This document shows, one piece after another, positions 32,801 through 44,629 of a DNA stretch of 64,000 nucleotides (position 1 is the stretch's first letter; every line of letters starts with the position of its first letter). Origin of the DNA: Megachile rotundata (Eukaryota; Arthropoda; Insecta; Hymenoptera; Megachilidae); assembly GCF_050947335.1 (NCBI RefSeq), contig NC_134983.1, positions 5,580,001-5,644,000 of the forward strand, read 5' to 3'. The position numbers and the translations under genes are program-made. Below the pieces are notes generated by a model. The model did no database searches. It was not told the origin of the DNA and saw only the letters and a program-made list of their open reading frames with translations.

Positions 32801-35800
32801 TTATTTACAATGTCGATCGTTATACATAAAAGACGCGGTACATTTCTGATGACGCGGGCCGGTTAAACCTTTTGTTAATACGTCCGCGATCTGATCGTTT
32901 GACGCTTTGTAAAAAACTTTTATTTCGCCGTCCTTTAATTTTTCTCTTACAAAGTGGTGTCTAATGTCTATATGTTTCGAACGGCTATGAAAAGTTGGGT
33001 TTTTGGCCAATTCGATAGTACTCTGATTGTCGTTGAATATCGGTACATGTTTCTGCTTAAAAATTCCTATGGCCTTTAAAAAACTTTGCAGATGCACTGC
33101 TTCTTTCGTCGATTCCGACAATGCCATGTACTCCGCTTCCATCGTGGAAAGCGCAACCGTGCGTTGTTTTCGCGATTCCCAGCTTACAGGTCCGCTGTTT
33201 AACAAAAATATAAATCCGGTGTATGACCTTCGATCGTGCAAACTCGACCCCCAATCGGCGTCCACGTAACCCCTTAATATACCGTCGCCTTTTTGGAATC
33301 GTATCCCGCGATCAATTGTTCCTTTTAAGTAACGTAGTACGCGTTTTGCCGCGATACAATGTTGTCGGTCGTAGCACGAATTAAATTGGCTGAGACTGCT
33401 GGCCGCATGAGCTATGTCGGGGCGTGTGGCCGTAGCCAAGTACATAAGGGATCCGACGAGTTCCCTGTACGGAAAATTTTTAACGTCGGCGCTTTGTTTT
33501 TCGCATTTGGTTAGTTTCTGGGAAGGATCAATCGGTGACGTCACGGGATTCGAATTTAACATGCCGAATTTTTCTAAAACTCTTTTCGTGTACGCGCTTT
33601 GCCGCATTTTTATTTCCGTACCGTTGTGCTCAAATTCGATACCCAAACAATGTCCGATCTTCCCTAAATCCGTCATTTCGAATTTTTGCATGAGTTGTTT
33701 CTTAATGCGTTCTAACCATTTAAAATCTTTCGCGGCTATTACTATATCGTCTACATATACGGCAAGAACGAGAAATTGCTCCCCCTTTCGCAATATATAC
33801 ACGCATGGATCAGCATGGAGGGGGACGAAATCCATGTTTCGCAATTCTTCGTCGAGGCGTTTATTCCATTGCCTACCCGCTTGTTTCAAACCGTATAAAG
33901 CCTTTTTTATTTTACATACTTTATCGCCGCTCGATAATTCGTTTAGCATTTTTCGCGCCTTATCACTATATTCTACGGGTCCGTCCGATATGATGTCGCG
34001 CAACGCGTCAGGGAGAATGTCCGGAATCGTCATGAAAATATCTTTATCGACTTCTCCATTCAAGTACGCAGTTGACACGTCCAATTGATGGACTTGCATA
34101 TCGTATTCGACGGCTAGAGCTATTATCAATCGTATCGAGCTCAATCTCGTAACGGGCGCGTGCGTTTCTTCGTAATCTAAACCCGGGCGCTGAGCAAAAC
34201 CGCGTGCGACTAAACGCGCCTTCCTCCGCGTCACCTGTCCGTCGGTGTTTATTTTGTCGCGGAGAACCATGCGACACCCAATGACCTCGCGATCACGAGG
34301 GCGTTCAACGATCTCCCATACGTCGTTCTTTAACATCGCCGCTATTTCTTCCCGAATCGCGACACGCCACTCCGTTTTATCCGGGCCGGAAAGCGCGGTT
34401 TGCAGCGGTATCTCGGCCATACCAGCTGATTCCGTCGGATGCGAAGATACGGCGTCTTCGAATAATTCGTTCTCTCCTTCAGATTGAGAATCACTTTGAA
34501 TATCGTTTTGAGTTTCGACCGTACCGCGTACTTTTCTCGGCCTACCACGGCTCCCGGTCCGGATAATTCGTGGCCTACCTACCCGGTACCTGACTTCGTT
34601 CACGCGTGTCGGAATAGAATCGGAATGTTGCGAAGGATTTATGGGCACTTCAACGATACTATTCTCGCGATCGATTGTTTGACTATCGTTTCTCAACTGA
34701 TCCCTGCTTTCCATGACTTTCGAGGTTGTTTTATCATTTTGAATATCTATCTCTACATTATTGTCGGAATACGAATTCTCGTTTCTCGCACGCTCTTCGC
34801 AATTTATTTTCAGTGGCCCTTTTAACGTCTCGTCTGCCGATTTTACATCTCGAGATATATCGACGCGGTTCTCGTCGGGAAGCCATATTCTAAAACCCTT
34901 TGTTTCATCCGAATAACCGAGGAATATTCCCTCTTGCGCGCGCGGTTCGAATTTCGACTTTTGACGGTCTCGAACTCGGGTTATGACCTTCGAACCAAAA
35001 ACCTTGAAATACGACGCGTCCGGTACTTTACGTGTCCATCGATAATAAGCGTTGTCGCCGTCGAGAGCGCGAGACGGTAATCTATTACGCGTATAATTCG
35101 CGTTCGCTATCGCCTCAGCCCAAAATCGCTTCGACAGTCCCGCCTGGAGAAGTAAACATCGCGCCGTTTCAACTAATGTTCGATTTTTACGCTCGGCTAC
35201 ACCGTTTTGTTGAGGCGTGTGCGTTACGGTCAGTCGTCTTTTAATGCCGCACGAATTTAGGTATTCGTTAAACTCATTACTGAGAAACTCGCGACCATTA
35301 TCAGACTGCAAATACTTTATTCGCGCGCCTGTTTGATTTTCAGCGAAATTTTTAAACTTTTTAAAAACAGATAACGCTTCGCTCTTTTGTTTCAAGAAAA
35401 AGACTTCGCACCATCGCGTATAATCATCGATGAATAATATAAAATATTTCGCGCCGCCGATCGATTCGACGCTCATCGGTCCGCATATATCGGTATGAAC
35501 TATCTCGAGAACACCTACGGCACGGTTCGAACTTTTTGGGAACGGTAATCTTGTCATTTTTGATCGCAAACAGATTTCGCAAGTAGGTAGTTTTTCGTCT
35601 TTTCCGAAGGAAACGCCGCGTATACTTTTATCGCGATTTATTTTTCGCAAACTTTCCTCGTTAACGTGACCGAGACGCCGATGCCACAATTCCATATCAT
35701 TTACCGTTTTTAAATTTGCATCGCTCACAAAAAACGCGGATTGTGCATAATATAAATTATCGCGTCGGTCAGCGGTGAAAATTGTTTCCCCGTCGGGCGC

Positions 35801-36976
35801 AAACACGGTGGCGTTATGCTTTCTAAACAGAACACTGCATCCCTTATCGGTAATTTTCGCGACCGACATAAGGTTCATGCGAAGGTCGGGAACGAACAAC
35901 GCGTCGCGGAGTTCTATAGTTTTTCGCGAATTCGAGTCTTTTATGGATAATCGCACTGTACCTTGACCTTCCACCTGTGTTGATGCGCTGCTAGCGAGGT
36001 TTAACGTATCGCACGTTGACGTTTTCATCTCGACGAAAGAAGACGCGTCGCCGCTCATGTGGGATGAACAGCCGCTGTCGAGACACCATTTCCCTTCTGT
36101 ACCCTTTTCGCGAATGCGTTGGTCGGCCTGGAAAGCGACTTCCTTCGCTCCTGGTGCACTGCTACTGGAAAAATCTTCTTTAGCCATTCCTGCAGTTGAC
36201 TGCCGTTGCCCGCGGAACAGTCCGCGGCATTCCGAAACTCGATGTCCTATCTTTTTACAGCGGAAACAACGCAGTTTTTCCTTCGCGTTTTTATTCGGCT
36301 CTTCTGTTGCGGTATCATGGCGCTTCCATTGCGCTGTGTTTGACCTGTCCGGCTTGGTCGATTTTCTTACCCACATCGCGCTATCACTCGACTCTTTTGC
36401 TTTATCGGTTCGCGCAGCGCTCTCTTCTAAAATTTTTATTTTAAGCGCTTCGGGCGTCGGATATTCATCTCGGGATTCGATGGCCACCCGAAAATTTTCG
36501 AACGAACCGGGTAAACTGTACAGCAGAAGAACGGCGAGCATATCCGGGTTGATTTTAACCTCCATGTCTTCTAATTTGTCGACCGCGTCAAAGAAAGAGT
36601 TCATATGCGATCTCACGTCGTCGCCTTCTGCCATTTTTCGCAAAGCAAGCTGCTTCAATAGCGTCGCTTTTCGCGCCGGACCTTTCGACTGGTAAATACC
36701 TTCTAATTTCTTCCAGATCTCGTTCGATGTCTTGCAATTTTTAATTTGTTTAATTTCGGACGGGCTAATTGCTAATATCAAATCGGATCTTGCCTTTGCG
36801 TCCGCTTCGTCCCATTGTGTTGCCGCTTCGCCCTGAGTTACGTCGGGTCGTATTTTATTGCCATTAACGTACTTCCAGTTGTCGTTTTTTATCAGTAGAG
36901 CTTCCACTTGAATTTTCCACGTGTCGTAATTGTCTTTTCCGAGTGGTTCGATGCGCACTGAAGTTGAGGAACTCAT
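32801..36976 (-). CDS. Copia Gag-Pol polyprotein
   Basis: 1391 codons in a single frame. Gag: the N-terminal LGKDNYDTW and central region to about 225, then a zinc knuckle C237-C240-H245-C250 that binds RNA. Protease: CLDSGCSSHM, catalytic Asp300. Pre-integrase/zinc site: H432, H437, C466, C469. Integrase core: D496, D559, E595 (35 residues between the last two). A linker follows with AT-hook-like cores at 798-817. RT: about 865-1110, with QLDVSTAYLNG and YVDD (1074-1077). RNase H: about 1235-1375, with D1239, E1282 and D1316. All catalytic residues are present and there is no frameshift or stop. The frame is richer in CpG and in GCG/CGC-type codons than the gypsy frames and the flanking DNA. 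One frame for Gag and Pol means the Gag:Pol ratio must be set otherwise, by splicing or proteolysis, as known for Drosophila copia; I did not identify splice sites. Confidence 0.97.
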   Translation of the reverse strand: MSSSTSVRIEPLGKDNYDTWKIQVEALLIKNDNWKYVNGNKIRPDVTQGEAATQWDEADAKARSDLILAISPSEIKQIKNCKTSNEIWKKLEGIYQSKGPARKATLLKQLALRKMAEGDDVRSHMNSFFDAVDKLEDMEVKINPDMLAVLLLYSLPGSFENFRVAIESRDEYPTPEALKIKILEESAARTDKAKESSDSAMWVRKSTKPDRSNTAQWKRHDTATEEPNKNAKEKLRCFRCKKIGHRVSECRGLFRGQRQSTAGMAKEDFSSSSAPGAKEVAFQADQRIREKGTEGKWCLDSGCSSHMSGDASSFVEMKTSTCDTLNLASSASTQVEGQGTVRLSIKDSNSRKTIELRDALFVPDLRMNLMSVAKITDKGCSVLFRKHNATVFAPDGETIFTADRRDNLYYAQSAFFVSDANLKTVNDMELWHRRLGHVNEESLRKINRDKSIRGVSFGKDEKLPTCEICLRSKMTRLPFPKSSNRAVGVLEIVHTDICGPMSVESIGGAKYFILFIDDYTRWCEVFFLKQKSEALSVFKKFKNFAENQTGARIKYLQSDNGREFLSNEFNEYLNSCGIKRRLTVTHTPQQNGVAERKNRTLVETARCLLLQAGLSKRFWAEAIANANYTRNRLPSRALDGDNAYYRWTRKVPDASYFKVFGSKVITRVRDRQKSKFEPRAQEGIFLGYSDETKGFRIWLPDENRVDISRDVKSADETLKGPLKINCEERARNENSYSDNNVEIDIQNDKTTSKVMESRDQLRNDSQTIDRENSIVEVPINPSQHSDSIPTRVNEVRYRVGRPRIIRTGSRGRPRKVRGTVETQNDIQSDSQSEGENELFEDAVSSHPTESAGMAEIPLQTALSGPDKTEWRVAIREEIAAMLKNDVWEIVERPRDREVIGCRMVLRDKINTDGQVTRRKARLVARGFAQRPGLDYEETHAPVTRLSSIRLIIALAVEYDMQVHQLDVSTAYLNGEVDKDIFMTIPDILPDALRDIISDGPVEYSDKARKMLNELSSGDKVCKIKKALYGLKQAGRQWNKRLDEELRNMDFVPLHADPCVYILRKGEQFLVLAVYVDDIVIAAKDFKWLERIKKQLMQKFEMTDLGKIGHCLGIEFEHNGTEIKMRQSAYTKRVLEKFGMLNSNPVTSPIDPSQKLTKCEKQSADVKNFPYRELVGSLMYLATATRPDIAHAASSLSQFNSCYDRQHCIAAKRVLRYLKGTIDRGIRFQKGDGILRGYVDADWGSSLHDRRSYTGFIFLLNSGPVSWESRKQRTVALSTMEAEYMALSESTKEAVHLQSFLKAIGIFKQKHVPIFNDNQSTIELAKNPTFHSRSKHIDIRHHFVREKLKDGEIKVFYKASNDQIADVLTKGLTGPRHQKCTASFMYNDRHCK
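34526..34585 (-). other. AT-hook-like pair in the copia integrase-RT linker
   Basis: Residues 798-817 contain VGRPR and SRGRPRKVRG, two GRP cores in basic context. The second fits the AT-hook consensus well. A nuclear localisation role is equally possible. Confidence 0.6.
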
Positions 36977-37089
36977 CTTGACAAAAACTTTAACTTTTCA
37001 CAACTTTTCACATTCACTGCACTATCGCGAATTAAATTCGTCGTACTAAAAAATGTTCGTTTAATTTTCCACACGCGACCAGAATGTGT
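36977..37089 (-). other. Copia 5' leader
   Basis: Untranslated stretch between the primer site and the ATG at 36976. It carries no competing long frame. Confidence 0.7.
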
Positions 37090-37103
37090 CTGGGCCCATA
37101 ACC
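37090..37103 (-). promoter_or_regulatory. Copia primer-binding site, initiator tRNA-Met anticodon region
   Basis: The plus strand reads CTGGGCCCATAACC directly abutting the 5' LTR. This equals the anticodon stem-loop segment (CAT anticodon) of initiator tRNA-Met, as I recall it. Drosophila copia is known to prime from an internal fragment of this tRNA rather than its 3' CCA end. Confidence 0.85.
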
Positions 37104-37298
37104 TGTTAGGATTAGCTCCAGGAAAATAAACTGCAGTGCTGAGGTGAACGGAAAATACTTTAATAATATAAAAATGTCTTTACAAAATGCGCGGTGCTTC
37201 GTAGACGAAGGTAAAACTGTAACTGTAGGACAAAGCATCATGATGCGTGTTCGGACGCGCATAGCGCAGTTCATTTGTTTTGTCCGTTACTTCCAACA
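37104..37298 (-). repeat. 5' LTR of the copia element
   Basis: This 195-bp copy matches the 3' LTR and is the promoter copy in element orientation. Confidence 0.95.
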
Positions 37299-37303
37299 AT
37301 TAC

Positions 37304-37779
37304 TAAACTAACAATTCTTGAATAATTGCTTGACATTTTTAGTTTTAAAACTATTAACGATTTTAAAATACAGTATTCTAGGGTATATGTATAGAAAGAA
37401 GGATATTATAGTAGGTATGTATTAGTAAATTATATTAAAATCCAAATTTAACGTCTACAGACGTTGAGCATCATTTCATCAAAAATTCACATTAACGAAA
37501 AAAAAAGAGTTAACATATTTATGCAATATCTGAAAATTAGTTGAAGTGACTATTTATGTTAATACACCAAATTTTTTTATATAAATTGTTTACATGCTGT
37601 GAATTAAACATCTGACTGCGTATGCATATACTTATATGGCTCGTATACTGATAGTCTCATGAGGACGTATATGTCTTTTGTAATTAAAGAGTTAATATTT
37701 CAAAGACATTGAGAATAATTTTTCGTCTAAAATTCAACATAATAAAAACAGAAGGGGTTATATTTATGCAGTATATTAC
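37304..37779. other. Non-coding stretch
   Basis: The first 70 bp continue the split tandem copy described at 32382. No gene is seen. Confidence 0.45.
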
Positions 37780-38187
37780 TGTTAGGTATTTTTGTTCCGC
37801 TAGTTCTTCCATATCGTCTCCGGTGTGGTGTAGCAAGAGCCGGTAACGTCAGGAAAGTGACTGCTTTTAAACCGTCTCCGCCACGACTGATTGATGGAGT
37901 TTCCTAGCAGTGAATTGCATCCTGGGCACGCTCCAGGATTCTACGAGACGTGGCTGAGCTCGTCTCGAGTACTGCCGACTGCGGTAACGCCATTACGCAA
38001 ACATCCACGTTCCTCGACAAGAACGGAGTCGACACAGCCTTCCTTGCTCGATACAACGACTACCTTCGGGCAAATTGCTAGCGAATAAAGCGTTAGGATC
38101 GATGTTCGCATCCTTTGGTACGGTGCCGCCTTCGTTAGTGACCGTTAACGATCTACCGTTAATGAGAGATTACACCTACCTGTAACA
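37780..38187. repeat. Possible solo LTR
   Basis: A 408-bp GC-richer block begins TGTTAGGTA and ends CTGTAACA, giving TGTTA/TAACA inverted termini, and contains an AATAAA near 38084. It has no matching partner in the window. No clean duplication flanks these ends: ATTAC precedes the left end but recurs inside, at 38169. The boundaries are therefore uncertain. Confidence 0.35.
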
Positions 38188-39105
38188 AGTAGCAAGTGAA
38201 TCTTGTTCCTATAATGGGTAACGGAGTACTCTCGAATGTAACCTCTTCTAATTCCATTGTTATAACAATATATAGGTAACTGCGAATGCGTAAGACAAAC
38301 AAGAAACGATGATCCGACAAAGTGATATTTTCTTTTACGCCTCATCCCTCGCTTATTATTACAAAATCCTTTAAAAGGAAAGTAAATCCGCTTGTTATAA
38401 TCACTTTGAGACTTACAGTTTTTTATAAAATTTATCGGGTGATAATGATGTATACATGATAAATTTTTATTGTTGAATTGGATTTATTATGAACAATTGA
38501 TATCTGTATAATTTTTTATTATAGACTGTAATTGATATAATGAAATTCGCTTATTGTAATGACTTTGAGATTTATTGCTTCTTATGACACTTGTTGACAG
38601 TGTTACAAATGTTAATAAAAATAAGAATAGTTAATGAATAGATATTTGTACAACGAATACTAAATAAACAAAAGAATACATATTGTAATATTGCTGCTAA
38701 CTTATTGTAACCTACAGAGAGTTCAATACCAACAATTTTCAACTGCGTAGACTGAATAAAAAAAGAAAAAATGTTCATCTGAATTTATTAGTTATCGCAA
38801 ATTATGCACTTAATATCGTGAAGTCTGTTTCATCTTGGAACTTATAGGTCTTGATAACAATTATTGGTTGATATTAAATACGAGATGGAACATTTGTATT
38901 ATCAAATTTAATTTAATACGCGCAATTATTGCAATTGTACGATTTATATTTATTATGAACTGCAAATTTAATACTTCGCTTATTATGATTATTTTTGGAT
39001 GTGCAAATTTCGGTAGCAATTATCGGTGATAACATTTAAAAATCTAACAAAAAATTATTTTTGTATTATGAAAAAGGAGAAGTACTACTATTGAAACAAT
39101 TTAGT
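38188..39105. other. AT-rich non-coding stretch
   Basis: No gene or repeat was recognised. Confidence 0.4.
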
Positions 39106-39335
39106 AGGTGTTTAATTTCTAAATTTCTGAGTGGTTCAGTTATCAAATTTTTGGATTATTAAATTTCTAGATTTCCAAATTTTTTAATTATCAAATGCCT
39201 AATTTCCCAAATTTCAATATTCTTGATTTTTCGTCTTTCTTGAACCTTCAAACTTTTAAATTTCTCAACTTTCTCGAATTTACAAAATTCTAAAATTTAA
39301 AAATTCTCAAACGTTTAAATTTCAAAACATAACTC
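39106..39335. repeat. Degenerate AAATTT island
   Basis: Words such as 'aaatttctagatttccaaat' and 'aaatttctcaactttctcg' without a fixed unit. Confidence 0.55.
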
Positions 39336-40570
39336 TTCTATCATTTCATGAGTCCACAAAGGTTTTTCTTGTGCGTGCTGTTAGTTCAAAAACATCGTGA
39401 TAGTTTCATTAAACTGTTCTTCAGACACAAATTCGATCAGTTTGATTTTTTTATATATGAACTCATTCAGATGTATAATGATCACTTTACAGAGCACTTA
39501 CTTTAGCATCTCCCGTGAATTGATCATGTACTTAATTTATCATTTCTTTGAGGTAAAAATTCGGTAAAAATGGCCGCTAAAAGAAGAATTCTGAAACAAC
39601 AGGTTTCTTACAACGAAGCACGTCCTACGTCGAAGCGAGCAAGCTGAAGGGTTTCATAAAAAAACTTGGGGATAATCGAAGATTTAATCGGCCTAATGGT
39701 TCAACTTAGCCGAGGAAAATTTTGAAGGGACACTCGAGAGAAGCGTGCCGGGTACCTCGCACTTATCTCTACCGCGGAAGAACCAGGCCGGGCATAAAAC
39801 CGCGAACAGTTAATTAAGAGAAGAGCAAAATTGCCGGAAGGGACGGACAAATCTCGTACAGCATATTATTCTCTATCATCGCGAGCTAGGCGAGGACGCC
39901 TAGAAGATAGGTGGTAATCCGTGATTAATGATTCCGTAGTAGCTTCCATCGCGCCACTTACTTCATTACGATCGTTTCTTGCCCCCATCGGGAGTGCCCG
40001 CCCATTAATATACCTTCCACCTATATCAATGATGGATTAACCTACTTGCACGTTATTACCGGTTAGATCGCGTCTTCCTCGTTTATTTGCGGACTAACCG
40101 GTCGAGTGCCCGGGCTCGCCCTCTCCCGCCTCCACCCTCCTCTATATTCGCCGCCTTTGCTCGCCCGCTCTTTGACGCCCAACGAGCTTTTATTAATGAA
40201 CCGACGCTGCTGTCCTAACGGGACGACCTCCGTCTTCGACGATCTTTGCCCGTTGACGACTTATTTTCACCTCACGTGTTCCTTACTTATCGATCCTCTG
40301 AAAAATCGATAGCCCACGACTACGCATAAATTCTACAGAGAATTCAGATTGCAAGAATGCACCTGCGAGCTCGGTTGTGAAGTGAAGGGGCTTGTTTCAG
40401 TTTGATTGATTATTTCGCTTTTTAGAAAACGAAGTGGTATTCCTGAAGTGGGGAATTCGGGGTGAATGCTGAAGAGAAAATGCGAAGTACAGTTAACAGC
40501 GAATCTTTCCTTAGAAATATAGCAAACAAGGGGGAGTTCCACTCGTTCGTTTATAGGGATTTCTATGGAG
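39336..40570. other. Non-coding stretch, GC-richer at 39.6-40.3 kb
   Basis: No convincing exon or domain was recognised. The composition would suit a regulatory region or untranslated exon. Confidence 0.35.
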
Positions 40571-40800
40571 CTGAACTTTTCGAGATGGATTTACAGTTTG
40601 AGAAGTTTGGAACTTAAGGACCTGGAAAGTTAGAGGCCCTGGAGTTTAAGGATATAAGTATTTGGAAATGTAGGTATTTAAGAGTAAAGGAATTTTAAGG
40701 TATTTGGGAATTAAAATATTTGGAAAAGAAGGTTGGGGATGTAAGAAAATTTGGCAACTTGAGGACATAGAAACTTAGAAGCTTAAGAATTTCAACAGGA
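40571..40800. repeat. Degenerate GGAA/TTAAG island
   Basis: Purine-rich short words such as 'agaagtttggaacttaagga' and 'tttggaaatgtagg' recur loosely; this is the reverse-strand face of the same island type. Confidence 0.5.
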
Positions 40801-43800
40801 AGCAGTCGTTTCAATAAATTAATTTTAAACATACTTAGTTTCTATTTTATTTAAATAACCACCCCATATTCCAATAAAGTCTCTGAAAAGATGGAAACCA
40901 ATAGACAAAGAAATCAAGCCGTCCATTAAGTGTTAATGCACATTGAAGCACGGTAGGAGATTCGCAGTACGAGCCGGCGTAGATCACTCTTCAGAATCAT
41001 CCCTCGTTCACGTGAATCGTACCGATAACAGATAAAAAGAGCTGTTGACTTGTCGAACACGGTCACTTAACGTCTCCATTTTCCACAGTGGACAAGAGAA
41101 AGCTGTCGTACGGTATCTCACCCTCCACCACTTTCATTCTGTACCAAAAGCAGAAAAAAGCAATCGTAGATGGTGTGATACCCGCGAGACACAGATCCGA
41201 GGTGATCGTTTAACCAGTGTCTGTCCCGAAGTGGAAAAAGGGTCGTGCATCGTCGAAATAAAATGGTCGACAACCACCGACACCTAACCCAACTCGACAG
41301 CTCGTTCGTATCGGTGTCCACAGGCAAGACAGAGAAAGAAAATCCTGAAGAGGGAAATAGTCAGCATAGAACATGCCCGTGCAATGTAAATGTATGTAGA
41401 TTGGTCGCTTTTTTTGTACCATTGTGGTATCGTTTCTCCTTCTATTCCCTCTTTTACCACAGCCTTCTGTTATATCGCCCTCTCTCTCCTTCCTTCGTTG
41501 AAATTTCACCATCTTTCATGCGACTCCTCTATCTGTCACGCTCCCCAAGTCGAAATTTAAATTCTGGTTTCAACCTATCAATTGTACGGGAGACACTGGA
41601 GGTCGAAAGTGAAATTTCTGAATGTTGATTTATGGAGAAATTGAACCATAAACTTGCACGCGATGGAAATATTTTGTTTTAACATATGTTTTTATTAATA
41701 CATGCAGACGTTAATACATTTGTCCAACTTTAATTATTAAATATTTTGTTACGCGATGACGGATTCTCGTCGGCAAATATTTGAACATTAGGACATTTTG
41801 GAAGAAATATATTTTCTAAATATTAAATTGACGCTTTGCCTAATAATTTCTTACTAACATTGTTCATTGTTAACCCGATTTGTGTTAATTTGTTGGCAGA
41901 CAAAATCTGACATCTAGGAAGCTGTGATAGTCGGATGGTCGCGTTTTCATTGCAGAATCAAGCTATCGAACGGTGGAATGGTGATGCGTTTGTTCACGAG
42001 GATGACAACGACGACGACGATGACACAGCGCCGTTTCGCTTTCCTTGCGAACGAACAATGCGTCGTCAGTTTGTCCATTGTTCCTTTCTGGGCCGATGAA
42101 ATGCACACGCGTGCACTGATTGACGTTCATGAAAAGGAACGTTTAGGTTTTCGAGCAGCTGTTTGATTTGGGGCTGGATTGATAAGCTTTTGAGTAATAT
42201 ACCGACAATTTGTGTAAGATATTTTAGTGATACTAGGAATGAATGACTAGTAGTACAATTGTAAGTCTCGGTTGGATTGCGAATAATTAAAAATCGAGAA
42301 TGAAGAGAACACGTAAGTAAATCATTGAACACTGGGTAATTTTTATTGCAAAATTTGTCAAATGAAAATTGAATTGTTTTGAGAGGAATAGTGTCTTGAT
42401 ATTAATTTTAGTAGTTACAAAGCATAAGTTGTATTATCTGTGTCATTATTATGACTATAGTCATTGTTATATTTATTGTTCTGGGTTCTGTTACTGTTTT
42501 GATTTGATTATTCTTAACGCCTTGTGTTATTGTTATAGTTCTGAGTTCATGCCTTGCCAAGTTGCGAATTTGTAAATTTTTGAAAGTTTAGTGATTTCGA
42601 TATTTGGGATTTTGGACATTTAAGAAGTCCAGTATTATGGAAGACAGTCAATTTTTAGAATTTTGCGAATATGTCAGCTTAAAAATTGTTTATTTTGTGA
42701 ATTTAAATGTTTGTAAATTTAGAAATTGTTGAAGTTATGTACCTATTAATTTTTCAATTTATGAATTTAGAGATTTTGTTCAAATTCGTAAATTTGAAGT
42801 TTAATGTTTGACGTTCACCTTCTCTGTACATTGACATTAGTTATGACGTGTACAAGGTATCAGAAGTAGTATAACTCTCAGACACCCCGATAGTCACATA
42901 GTTATTTACAAAAGAACAATTTAAAAAAAAATTGATATCTCACCCCCAAATGCACTGGGGGGTGACACACACCAGTAGAATTTTCACCTGCGTAAAATTA
43001 TTTCCCGATTCTCGATACGAATCGAACGACGACCTCATGACACATTTCTATCACATCCTCCCAACCTCACAATAACTTGTCAAAACTTAGAGACAAGGAC
43101 AAGGAGGTTAACAAGAAAGGACACACCATCGAAAGAAGGACGCGAACGTTTGCGATTTACTCGGTCACGAGATGATACATCGCGGGTCGAGTTAGGTAAA
43201 CGTTGCATTTGCATCTAAAAGAGTCTGTCAGTAGTTTATATGAAAATGAAACAGTATTTCACATTGGATCTATTTCGCGACGTACTTTGACCATCCTTTT
43301 CCCGTTTTCCTTCTCCATCGCTTTTTGTTCCCTTGCCGTTTCCTTTCTTCCGTTTCTCCTTCGTGGACCTGCTCACCATTTAAGCTGCTCAGCGTTCACT
43401 GTCTGCACGAACCACAGCACAAACGCACCGACCAGAATCAATTTTCTCCGTCCGTCGGTGAAATTGGAAGGTTACTACAAATATTTGCCCAGACGCATTA
43501 AAGGCACGCAATGTACCGTGAAAAAACCGTTGGCTATTTACGATCGATTATCCGCGATCGATGTTTTGCCGCGAAATTGGCCGATGCTCCAGCTGGTTCA
43601 CGAAACGAATTTTTTCTGGCATCCGAAAATATTCTGTGCCTTCATTTACAGATACAGAACATCATAAATTCACTTTAAATTATTGTTCTGAACTCAGTTT
43701 TTAGACTTCCTTTGAACTCAGTTTGGATTTGTACGATCATCTAGATTTTTCATTTACGCGTTATAGAAATGAATTTGTGTAACACTCTACCAGCACACTG

Positions 43801-44620
43801 AATAATATTTTAACTTACACGAACGCATAGTTTAAAGTCGTTAAAACTAATAAAATTGACGTATTTAGTGATTGTATATATTCCTGTGTTACTTTTGCGA
43901 TTTTTCAAAAGTTTAAATCGATTTTAAAGTAAACACAAAAAATATTCAATAAAGTCTTTGTCCATTATTTATAAACTTGATTGGAACTCTATCTATCCTT
44001 GAAAAGAGTCTCGATCGATGGTAAAAGAATTCGAAAGCTGCACAAACATGAATGATAAACGATAAAGTTAATTGAAATTCAACGGTTCAGAGTTTTTGTC
44101 TCGGCCGATCGAAAGAAAGGAACAAAATTGTTTGCCGCGTCAATAACAGAACCACAATTTGCAGAGTGTAAATATAAATGAAGGAAAAAAAGATATGATT
44201 CGATAAGAATGAAGACAGAAACGAACGTATTGCACCATATTTTCCATTACCAGCAGCCGATTGCTGCGGTGGTTACACGTTAAACTGCAATTCCGATAAC
44301 ATAACCGCAAGTTATCGCTCCTCCTGGAGGCCAAGAGAAAATCCGCCATTTCGATCAAATACTATCCAACCGATTCACTGTGCAATTCTACGTAAGCTAA
44401 CAACATTTTGCACGCGCGCTTTAACACGTTAGCTGTTGCATCGAGAATTCATGTGCTGTAATATGGATTACAGTACAAGTTATTACGTCTATGACCCACA
44501 TATGGAGTGTATTACGAGTGGATATAACTTCATATTTGTAAAACATTACATTTGTTTGAAGCATTGAATAAATATAAACATTGATTTAATTTACTGTGGG
44601 GGTATTATCGTTCGTGAATA
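40801..44620. other. Non-coding stretch
   Basis: Open frames at 41045-41628 and 43203-43667 show no recognisable domains. A short trinucleotide run lies near 42005-42020 and AAATTT words at 42560-42810. No gene is supported. Confidence 0.35.
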
Positions 44621-44629
44621 CTGTTGCCG

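Larger units (their letters stand above)
32532..37298 (-). mobile_element. Complete Ty1/copia LTR retrotransposon
   Basis: This 4767-bp element is read on the minus strand, with 195-bp LTRs at both ends that show no difference, TGTT...AACA termini and a 5-bp duplication ATTAC (32527-32531 and 37299-37303). One uninterrupted gag-pol frame carries all domains in the copia order, with integrase before RT. The primer site and polypurine tract are in place. The element is complete and looks young. Confidence 0.97.

Noticed and set aside
33414..34088. Plus-strand frames over the copia element
   Set aside because: Antisense shadows of the copia polyprotein; its GC-rich codons keep the opposite strand open.
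37090..37103. tRNA-iMet gene fragment
   Set aside because: Only 14 nt of the anticodon region abutting the LTR; it is the copia primer site.
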